From Pomphorhynchus laevis (taxonomy: Eukaryota; Acanthocephala; Palaeacanthocephala; Echinorhynchida; Pomphorhynchidae): DNA of 64,000 bases. The stretch lies in contig WNNJ02003541.1 in the NCBI GenBank assembly GCA_012934845.2, forward strand, positions 62,001-126,000, read 5' to 3'. The notes below the pieces were generated by a model that saw only the letters and a list, made by a program, of their open reading frames with translations, ran no database searches and was not told the DNA's origin. Numbering within the stretch: the stretch's first letter is position 1; every line of letters starts with the position of its first letter. Positions 32,369 through 41,106 of this stretch are shown here, in pieces. Made by a program: the position numbers and the translations under genes.

Positions 32369-32503
32369 GCAGAATGAACGAATTTTGTTATTTTTTATTT
32401 TATAGCAGAATGAACGAATTTTGTAATTTTTTTTTATTTTATAGCAGAATGAACGAATTTTGTATTTTTTTATTTGGAAGCAGAATTAACAAATTTTGTA
32501 AAT
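32369..32503. repeat. Minisatellite, 36-39 bp unit x4
   Basis: Units begin GCAGAATGAACGAATTTTGT at about 32369, 32405, 32444 and 32480 (the last more diverged), each followed by a T-rich stretch and TTTATA. It lies 100-230 bases upstream of the ATG at 32269, in the likely promoter region. Confidence 0.8.
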
Positions 32504-32592
32504 TCTTTTATCACCGCGCTTATGCGTTCAAGTAAAAAAGGTCTTTGCTCTCCGGTCATTGCAGATAATGTTTAGTCGCTTTTCGATCAAGA

Positions 32593-32722
32593 TCAGTATA
32601 TTTCTGTGAACACTTTGTTCTTAGGCGTAAGAAATTTTTTTAAACAAAAATAGTTAGTAGGTATCAATAGCTTCTCTAGAAGCTATTGATACCGACTAAC
32701 AAAGTGTTCACAGACATATAGC
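32593..32722. repeat. Inverted repeat (foldback) with an interrupted arm
   Basis: The core palindrome GTTAGTAGGTATCAATAGC / GCTATTGATACCGACTAAC is centred near 32676. Outer arms TCTGTGAACACTTTGTT (32601) and AACAAAGTGTTCACAGA (32699) also pair, but the left arm has an extra ~30 bases between outer and core segments. Confidence 0.75.
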
Positions 32723-32772
32723 TTGTTTCTTATAAAATTTCTTTTTGCTGCATAAAAAGGAATATTTTTATT

Positions 32773-33100
32773 TTTCCGATTGTGGCACGATATCATCCTC
32801 ACAGGTATTGATCTTATTTTTGATACAGCAGGACGCTACTAATCAGTCTGGGTGGGTCTCATCAGCTGCTGACCCAGACCTACATTTCACGTTTCAACCC
32901 ATATTATCTGCTTTCTCCGTACATTTATGCTAATCCGATCAGCATAAATGTACGGAGAAATCAGATAATAAGGGTCGAAACGTGAAATGTAGGTCTGGGT
33001 CAGCAGCTGATGAGACCCACCCAGACTGATTAGTAGCGTTCTGCTGTATCAAAAATAAGATTAATACCTGTGAGGATGATATCGTGCCACAATCAGAAAA
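32773..33100. repeat. Long inverted repeat (arms ~160 bp) with hammerhead-like parts
   Basis: Arms 32773-32931 and 32941-33100 are near-perfect reverse complements around a spacer of about nine bases (AGCATAAATGTACGGAGAAA in arm 2 against its complement in arm 1). In arm 2 GGGTC-GAAA (32972-32980) precedes CTGATGA-GACCC (33007-33018): hammerhead core pieces in permuted order with a perfect five-pair stem II. No convincing stem I could be formed, so self-cleavage is not established. The motif GATGAGACC-ACCC is shared with the palindrome at 35107-35541, so the two families are related. Confidence 0.7.
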
Positions 33101-33109
33101 ATTTCAACT

Positions 33110-34205
33110 CATAGATGCAATCAAGTAGAATATTTTTATGTTTAACGTAATGTACCGCTTTGTAAATCGCAATAAATTTGAGCGATAAAAATATTACGGT
33201 GAAATTTTAGATTTTAAATATACGATTGCCGAAGAATTAAAATCTAAAACATTTCAAAGTTGAATTTTGATGATGGCACTCTAACAGCTTTTAAATCAAC
33301 ACTCGCATGCCAAGTATCGATTCAGGAATAAAGTATTTGCAATAAACTGGCTTACTTGATGGGCATTTTTAAACATAAACAGAAAAAATTAACTCAGGTA
33401 CAATTCAGCTGTTTCTCGCAAGCGGTTTGACAAAATAGTTTCATATTACGTCAAACAAAAGTTTAACAAGATCGCATTAGCGTTACAAATCATTAGAGCC
33501 TAATCATTAAAGGATCGGAATTATAGTGTTAATCATGTATGAAACATTTATTAATTATGGATTTATTAATCACCGCGTATTATTATTTAAATTAAAGTAT
33601 TGTTCGCTATGAAGTATTCATTAACATTTTTGAACAGCAAAAATTTAATTCAAAAAGGTATTTTTATACATTTTAAATCGTTTAACCGTAAGTCAATATC
33701 GTTGAGTTCATATTTTTACTTATCAATCTGGATAACCACTGTTCTGCGTTTCATCCTTTTGAGTGGTTTGTAGATTCTATCCTTTGGAACAGTTCCCAAA
33801 AGTTTACGCACTTCTCGAAGAACTCGTTTATGCCAAAGTTTTGAGTGTGTTAAACTCTTCAACGTACCCGTCATTGAAGGTGCGTTTGATTTTTAATAAA
33901 TCTACAACAGATACATGTAGAATGTCACTTGTGTCAGAAATCAGAGATATACTTGTAATATACGATCATTTCCAAATATAATTCCTATTTTGAAACATAA
34001 AAAAGTAAACTTGGAAACTAAAAGATCAGAAAGAACTTTTCATAATAACATAGAATTACATTCATAACAAGAGTGCAGTGATAATTTCTGAAAATTTAGA
34101 CTATAAATTAAGAATTTAAACTAATGATTAAATTGAAATCAAATCGTTTGGAATCGTTAATCTACATCGATAAATTAAAAGTTATATAAATATATATATA
34201 TATAA
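33110..34205. other. No gene supported
   Basis: A+T-rich. The segment 33740-33985 is more complex and could be a scrap of old coding sequence on the plus strand, but it shows no family motif. Confidence 0.4.
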
Positions 34206-34210
34206 TTCCT

Positions 34211-35013
34211 AATATTATTAAATAGAAATAATCATCAATGGGTGATCTTGTGAACAACCGGTTCAATACCACATGCATATATACAGAGAGATCAAAATAG
34301 ACGATTTAATAATTAGAATTAATAATGTATATTATTGCTGATTTGAAAACAATTTTGTAATTATCTCATTTCTAAATAATTACCTGTGTTTGTCGTGGCG
34401 AATGACGAACGTCAAGTTTTACTTACATGTAAATTAAATTTAGGCAGAAATTTAATTTATGTAACTCGTGATATTGCCTTTTAATCTAGATATGCTGGCA
34501 TATTGATTTCACATACTTCACATGTATGGACTTTAGATTAATTTTTGTACTCGAAAGTTGCATGGGCAGAACTTGTTAAGAATCACGACCACTACTACTT
34601 ACATTGTATGTCCAAAAATAATGTAAAATGTTCGTTTTATGAACCAATCGGTGTCTGTAAACGTTGGAAATGCGATTTAAATCTTTTACTGATCATTTTC
34701 CAAATATTCATCTTCCCGTGCCATTTCGAGAAGACATCGGGTTAAAATCATTGGTACAGAACATATACCTTCTCATGAGGAAAATATAGTGATATATATA
34801 ATTTGTGTTTTATACATTATTATCACGATTTTAATTAATATTATTAAATAGAAATAATCATCAATGGGTGATCTTGTGAACAACCGGTTCAATACCACAT
34901 GCATATATACAGAGAGATCAAAATAGACGATTTAATAATTACAAAATTTGAAAACAATTTTGTAATTATCTCATTTCTAAATAATTACCTGTGTTTGTCG
35001 TGGCGAATGACGA
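34211..35013 (+). repeat. Pair of direct repeats, 34211-34408 and 34837-35013
   Basis: The two copies are almost identical from AATATTATTAAATAG through GGGTGATCTTGTGAACAACC and GTTTGTCGTGGCGAATGACG. The first copy has about 21 extra bases near 34318. About 430 bases lie between them, including a small open segment (34545-34745) I do not recognise. This geometry could be a small element with terminal direct repeats, or a local duplication. No terminal TG/CA is obvious. Confidence 0.75.
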
Positions 35014-35202
35014 TTTTATATTTATATCATATTTTTATATAAAAAATATAATTTAATAAATGTAAATATTAGCTATTGGTGACGGAATATCAAGTATGAA
35101 AGAATTTTAATACAACTTTTTTAATTAACACGTACAGGAAAGTATAAACCTGCATGCTTTTTTACAAACTTTGGCGGAAAGCTTAACCCGGAATGCGCAT
35201 AT

Positions 35203-35276
35203 TACAGACGCCTAGCCCTCAATGGAGCGTTTCGATCTTAGTCTACTCATCACTACAGGATGGTCTCATCAGTGTG
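35203..35276 (-). ncRNA. Hammerhead ribozyme in left arm (minus strand), partly decayed
   Basis: Minus strand: CCACA, CTGATGA (35266-35272), GACC with a long loop against GATC (one mismatch), GAAA, ACGCT/GGCGT stem III, GTC, then TGTAA against CCACA (three pairs). Same layout as the right-arm copy, with one lost pair each in stems I and II. Confidence 0.7.
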
Positions 35277-35371
35277 GCCCTGTAGCTACACAACTTCGAG
35301 CGTGCGCTTAGTGACTTCCATTCAGCGGTTTACTAAGGATTAAGTACTGTCGAAGTTGTGTAGCTACAGGG

Positions 35372-35446
35372 CCACACTGATGAGACCACCCTGTAGTGAT
35401 GAGTAGACTAAGGTCGAAACGCCCATTGGGGGCTAGGCGTCTGTGG
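35372..35446 (+). ncRNA. Complete type I hammerhead ribozyme
   Basis: Stem I CCACA (35372-35376) with TGTGG (35442-35446). Core CTGATGA (35377-35383). Stem II GACC (35384-35387) with GGTC (35412-35415), closed by a 24-base loop. GAA (35416-35418). Stem III ACGCC (35419-35423) with GGCGT (35436-35440). The cleavage site is C 35441 in a GTC triplet. Every conserved core residue matches the consensus. In addition CTACAGGG (35364-35371), directly upstream of stem I, is fully complementary to CCCTGTAG (35389-35396) inside loop II, an eight-pair version of the loop I-loop II contact that natural hammerheads need for fast cleavage. Predicted to self-cleave if transcribed. Confidence 0.88.
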
Positions 35447-35939
35447 TAGGCGCATTCCGGGTTAAGCTTCCGACGAAGGTTGTAAAAAAGCATGCAGGTT
35501 TATACTTTCCTGTTCGTGTTAATTAAAAAAGTTGTATTAAAATTTAAATATAATATATTTATATATAAATATAATTTCGAAACACACCCTAACCACTATA
35601 TCCAACTGACGATAACTGATAAGTGGTTAGGAGCGTCTCGTAGTGATGCATAAAACTGATGGAATTAATGATCGAAATCCAGTTATATTTAGAAGCAAAT
35701 ATGGATTAACAATCAATTGTGTCATCTTTGGCTCCTGGAAGCAGTTTCAAACGATTTTTCGTAACAATATATTCAAAATAATTAAATTAAAAAAAATTAA
35801 ATATATTTAAAGTTGCTAAAATACAATAACTTATATAATTTTAGAAATAATGGAATAAAAAAGATCAAATATTATAAAATATTATAAATTAAATGTTCAC
35901 TTATTGGTTTCTATTATTTATTAGTGGAGAGAGTAAAAT

Positions 35940-36060
35940 AGAATTTTTTTTATTTTAAATATCGAATTTCTGATAGCCAAATGCTATCATCATCAGGATA
36001 AAATTTTGTCCTAATTATGACAGCAGTTGGCTATCGAATATTTGATATTTTAAATAAAAA
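35940..36060. repeat. Inverted repeat with a PLE-type hammerhead (minus strand)
   Basis: Arms share TATTTTAAATATCGAAT and TGATAGCCAA with their complements at 36029-36056. Minus strand, left arm: CTGATGA (35990-35996), stem II TGATAGC/GCTATCA (seven perfect pairs, loop ATTTG), GAA, stem III AT/AT with loop TCG, cleavage-site A at 35960, and stem I as six A/T pairs after two mismatches. A two-pair stem III is typical of PLE hammerheads. The right arm has the same layout with a changed core (CTAATTA). Confidence 0.65.
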
Positions 36061-36625
36061 TTTATATTTCACAATAAATTGTGAAAATTTATATAGGAAC
36101 TCAAAAAGGAATGTATTGTATTATATTGTGAATATAGATTATTATGAACATCACCAGAAACAAAAGTCTAGTTAATATGGTCTGAAGGCAGCATAATGCA
36201 AATGCAGCAAAATAAAAATTGCCGTACAAACATTATCGTGTAAAAAAGTAACATCTGTAGATAAACTATAAATAAGTAAAATATAAAAACTCGATATTCC
36301 TACGAGAAATTCTAAAGACAAACAAGAAAATCACCGCACTCTCGACTTCTTAAACATATATATGGTTAAATATACAAAATATATAGTTAAATACAAAAGT
36401 GCTTTGCAGTTCATTAAAAATATGTAAATTTCATTAAGGAAGTTTTAATTTTAAACAAAAGCTCTTCTGAGTTTTGTTTAAAAAATGAAAATAATTTTCT
36501 GAATTTAAACTAATGATTGAAGTTGTTTATCTTATTCATAATTAATTAATTATGAATTAATAAATTAATATTTATTTAATCGATTTAAACTAATTGATTA
36601 ATTACAATTTATATAAATTCAAATA

Positions 36626-36960
36626 TAAAATATACTAATTTGCAAAATTAATAAAATTAAATAGATAGATTAAATTATTATTTTTAACAAAAACTAATTT
36701 GTTGAATTAATAAAATAAAACAGATAAAATAAATTAATTACAATTGATTAATTAATTGATTAATTACAAGTTATATAAATTCAAAATTGTAAATTCAAAA
36801 CTTGTTAAAATATACATAATTTAAAAGGTCTATATTTAATATTTTTATAAAATATACTAATTTGCAAAATTAATAAAATTAAATAGATAGATTAAATTAT
36901 TATTTTTAACAAATACTAATTTGTTGAATAAATAAAATAAAAAAGATTAAATAAATTAAA
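36626..36960. repeat. Tandem A+T-rich repeat (~222-bp period)
   Basis: TATACTAATTTGCAAAATTA to TTTTTAACAAA.ACTAATTTG appears at 36630 and again at 36850 with few changes. A+T-rich, non-coding. Confidence 0.7.
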
Positions 36961-36966
36961 ATAAAT

Positions 36967-37444
36967 AAATTATTGATTTTTCAAGACCACTACTCTATTC
37001 ATTGTTAGAATTTAACAGCTTAAATTAATAAACTTTTTTATAATTTGATTGTTATGTTAAAATTAGTTATAAAGAAATAATTTAGTTATGCCTCCTAGCC
37101 TTCATTTGTTACTATTTGCAATAATTCAAATAGCATTAATCAATATACGCAAATAATTAAAAAAATCCTGTCTTTCAATGTATATAATTATTTACGTAGA
37201 TAGAGATAAATTAAAGTTATCAGCAAAGCCGACGAATTTAAATAACTGATTAAACTTTTAAAAATACAAAAAGGGTTAAATTGTTCTCTGTTACTATATG
37301 ATGACTAAGATATATGTTTGAAATTGTTTTCTTAAAAATAATCTGAATATAATTAATAGTTAATTAAACTATCAACAAAAAATATAAATTTCAGCTAAAT
37401 TCTGTGAATTGAAAAGAGTAGTGGTCTTGAAGAATCAATAATTT
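36967..37444. mobile_element. 478-bp element with 30-bp terminal inverted repeats
   Basis: Ends are 36967-36996 (AAATTATTGATTTTTCAAGA and on to CTCT) and 37415-37444, its reverse complement with one mismatch. The interior is A+T-rich without coding. Looks like a non-autonomous DNA transposon (MITE), but target duplications are not obvious in this sequence context. Confidence 0.7.
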
Positions 37445-37449
37445 CTTTA

Positions 37450-38440
37450 TCCATTTTTCCTTTTTTCATTAGATTTGTATATGCATATTTACCTTGTAAA
37501 TATTAGTTAAATAATATGTACATAATATGGATTTTAATATGTAGTATAATATGCCAAAATTGAAAATACAAATTAAACACTAAATTGATATTTATTAAAT
37601 TAATATTAAATAAAAATTATTACTAGATATTAATAATTACGATTTTTATATTGATCGTTGTACTTAACAAATACTTAACGAATAGTTAATCAAATAATGA
37701 AACGACATACATTATATCATATGAATTAATGAATTTTTAGCAAATCAAATGGTGATGAATTTGGATGATGCAAAAGAAAATATGAAAGCTGATATGTTAA
37801 ATATCTCACATTTCGTACACTTTAAGCAAGCTTCCAATTTAATTAATTGAAAGACAAATACATGTATGATTAAATTTGATAATCTTAAACAAGCAAATAC
37901 TACTGAGCAAGACGAAATCAAAGCAAAATATAAAATTAATGATTATTAATAAACTAGTTTACGAAACCTGACAATCAGCAGTCAGCATGTTTACGTTTCT
38001 CCTTACGCTATATCTACAAAGAAATTCTTTATTGTAATTTGGATATTTGCGTCTATAACAGGTGCTAGAGATAACTGCTTCACATTATATTAATCCACCA
38101 GAATGTAAATTTCTACTTTCCTTTATTCACCTTATTTAAAGAGGACAGGACACTACGAACTGTAAGCTATATGTATAGCTATATATTACGTATTTAATTC
38201 CCAACTAGCAGCACTATCGGCTACTAGTCGATATGGATCGTTTTACCAGTTGTTTGTTGGTTTTGCAAGAAACTAAACCGGCAAAGCAATATTAAGGAAT
38301 CGTGTATGCAATCAAAATATAGAAATACATCATATTTTCTTAACGAATTCTTTTTAAAAGCAAAATAAGCTCTTAATAACTTTTTGTGATAAAGAGAGAA
38401 GAAACGTTAAAAAATTGACGGAATAATTAGGTGTATATTA
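37450..38440. other. No gene seen; A+T-rich
   Basis: No supported ORF, repeat or RNA. Ends where homology to the Naiad-type PLE begins at about 38443. Confidence 0.5.
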
Positions 38441-38442
38441 TA

Positions 38443-40640
38443 TGAATAAAATACTTAAAGTAATTAAAGCACACTTCAAAAATATTGCAAAGTAATCGAA
38501 ATTAATACTGGTATAAAACACTATTTCAGTATTAATTCTACAAAAGAATTTTTAGAACAGACAAAAGGAATAAATTTTCAAAATATAAATACTTACGATT
38601 TTAGTACGCTTTATACAAATCTAGATTTAGTAGATATTAAAGAAGCGTTAGTAAAATTAATTAATCTTATATTCGGAAAAAGACATATATGCTATAATAA
38701 CTATAAGGCCTATCTAACAAAAATTAAAGCATTTAGTAAATATAAATATACGGATAAAATTGAATTAATAGAATCCTTAAATATTTTGATAAATCAAAAT
38801 GATTTAAAAGTAGGGCCATCTATATTTAGACAAGTAAAAAGTGTTCCAATGTGATGTAATAGTAGCCCAATTATAGCTGACTTGTTTTTAAGTTTTATAA
38901 AATATGAATTTGTTCATAACTGTGTAAAAACTAAATCTAAACAAACTAAATCTAAACAAACTAAATCTAAACAATATAAATATATGAAATATATGTTTCG
39001 ATACATTGATGATATATGTGTATTAATTCTAATAATTTTTATTCAATTAGTGAGCACATTTATCCATAAAGCCTTATTCTTAATAAAACCAATATTAATG
39101 ATAATGAAGACGTATATCTAGATATGAACATTAAATTAATATTAACTAAAACTACTATTAATTTATATCGTAAAGATGACATATTTAAATTTACAAGAAA
39201 CATATTTTTGCATGAGCATTCATGCATACAATATAATATAAAATATAATACATTAAATAATGAAATTTTAAGAATTGCAACAATATGTAATGATATTGGC
39301 TTTCTTCAAAATCATTTAAATAATTTAAAAGATAAATAGTAGCCTATTAGAGGTAATAGTAGCCCAATTATGGCTGACTTGTTTTTAAGTTTTATAAAAT
39401 ATGAATTCGTTCATAACTGATTAAAAACTAAATCTAAACAAGATAAAGATATGAAATATATGTTTGGATACATTGATGATATATGTGTATTTAATTATAA
39501 TAATTTTTATTCAATTAGTGAGCACATTTATCCAGAAAGCCTATTTCTAAATAAAACCAATATTGATGATAAAGAAAGTAAATATTTTGATATGAGCAAT
39601 AAATTAACATTAATAAAAACTACTTTTAATTTATATCGTAAAGATTACATTTAATTTACGAGAAACATATTTTTGCATGTTATAATAACTATAACGCCTA
39701 TCTAACAAAAATTAAACCATCAAGTAAATATAAATAGATGGATAAAATTGAATTATTAGAATCCTTAAATATTTTAATAAATCAAAATTATTTAAAGTTA
39801 GGGACATCTATATTTCGACAAGTAAAAGGTGTTCTAATGGGAGGTAATAGTATCCCAATTATAGCTGACTTATTTTAAGCTTTATAAAATTTAAATTTGT
39901 TTATAATTGTTTAAAAAATAAATCTAAATTATATAAAGATATAAAATATATTTTTCGATACATTGAGGGTATATGTGTATTTATGTGTAATATATTAATT
40001 ATCTAATACTTTTTATTTAAAAAGTGAACAAATTTATCCAGGTATTATTCTTAATAAAACCAATATTGACGATAAAGAAGGTATATATCTAGATATGAAT
40101 ATTAAATTTATCAATTTAAATTATTATTGATTTATATCGTAAAGATAACATTTAACATTAATTAAAAACTTTTAATTCATATTGTAAATATGGCATATTT
40201 AAATTTACAAAAAACATATTTATGCATAAGCATTCGTGCATATTACCATATAATATTAAATAAAATACATTAAATAATGAAAATTTCAGAATTGCCATTA
40301 AATGTAATGATATTGGCTTTCTCCAATTTACATAATTTAATAGATGCATATTTTACACTAGGTTACTATAAAAATAACATCAAACAGAAGATAGTAAAAT
40401 ATAACAATCAACACAATAATATAAAAAATAAATTTACATAAATATACATAAAATAAAAAGAATATATTATTTATAATATATTTAATAATATATTTTTTAT
40501 AATATATTTAATAATATATTTTTTATAATAAAAATACATAATTTCAACTGGCTACTATAAAAACAAAATCAAACAGAAAACAGTTGAATATATAAATTAA
40601 CCAAATATTTTTAAGAATAAATATAAACTCAATGGATAAT
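38443..40640 (+). mobile_element. Three head-to-tail partial PLE copies (Naiad type)
   Basis: Copy a (38443-39340) runs from the RT fingers through palm to thumb. Copy b (39345-39680) restarts at the motif-B region and copy c (39680-40640) restarts just before it. The YIDD region (CGATACATTGATGATATATG or similar) appears at 38999, 39467 and 39957. All are diverged by stops and small indels. A 15-bp unit (ACTAAATCTAAACAA) is triplicated at about 38930-38975. Tandem and partial arrays are a known habit of PLEs. Sequence is close to the copy at 11975-14870. Confidence 0.85.
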
Positions 40641-40820
40641 ATTCTTTTATTAGAATAATATACTAGATAATCAAAGTTTATCAAATGAAATACGTCATTA
40701 GCAAGTATTTGGGCTCGCTGCTATGTTGGGTAGAGGAGTTAGGGATCGAAACCTTATAACATATCAGTTTTTCCTAATGACATATAATCCTTATTCTGAT
40801 AAAACGTCTTTTATTTATTA
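40640..40820 (+). repeat. PLE terminal module (copy 4)
   Basis: Follows partial copy c, as module 1 follows its PLE. GCTGCTATG, AGAGGAGTTAGGG and CATATCAG are present; the GGCCC strand is changed to GGGCT and its partner to GGGATC. Confidence 0.75.
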
Positions 40821-40829
40821 GTCAATTGG

Positions 40830-41060
40830 TATTTGGCCCATCTAACTAATTTTTATAAATATAAACATATAAATATAAATTGTATATTTATTTCGGAGAA
40901 AATATTATTTACAAGAAACATATTTTTGCATGATCATTCATGCTCATGAATGAGCATGAATAATATAATATAAATATTATATTATTATATTATATTATAT
41001 TATATTATAATAATATAATATATTATATTTTTTAAAGAGAGAAATTTATTATTATAAACA
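40830..41060 (+). mobile_element. PLE scrap and (AATAT) microsatellite, left flank of the inserted retroelement
   Basis: ACAAGAAACATATTTTTGCA (about 40910) matches the end of the PLE RT region. It runs into TAATATAATAT-type microsatellite at 40958-41032. The matching PLE tail continues at about 44340, so the retroelement at 41107-44240 lies inside a PLE copy. Confidence 0.7.
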
Positions 41061-41106
41061 AAAGATTTTGTTTTTCCGAAAATGAGTACTGGAGTATTCC
41101 TATTTG

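Larger units (their letters stand above)
35107..35541. repeat. Palindromic element (arms ~190 bp) carrying hammerheads on both strands
   Basis: Arms 35107-35299 and 35351-35541 are reverse complements with few differences; the spacer is about 50 bases. Shared blocks are TTTAATTAACACG, GGAAAGTATAAACCTGCATG, TTAACCCGGAATGCGC, CTAGCC, GTCTACTCATCACTACAGG and GGCCCTGTAGCTACACAACT. Each arm contains a full hammerhead layout on its outward strand (see the two ribozyme entries). No coding potential. Arms have diverged slightly, so the element is not brand new. Confidence 0.85.

Noticed and set aside
32335-32535. ORF with repeated MNEFC...FYSR units
   Set aside because: It is the translation of a T-rich minisatellite; no evidence of coding.
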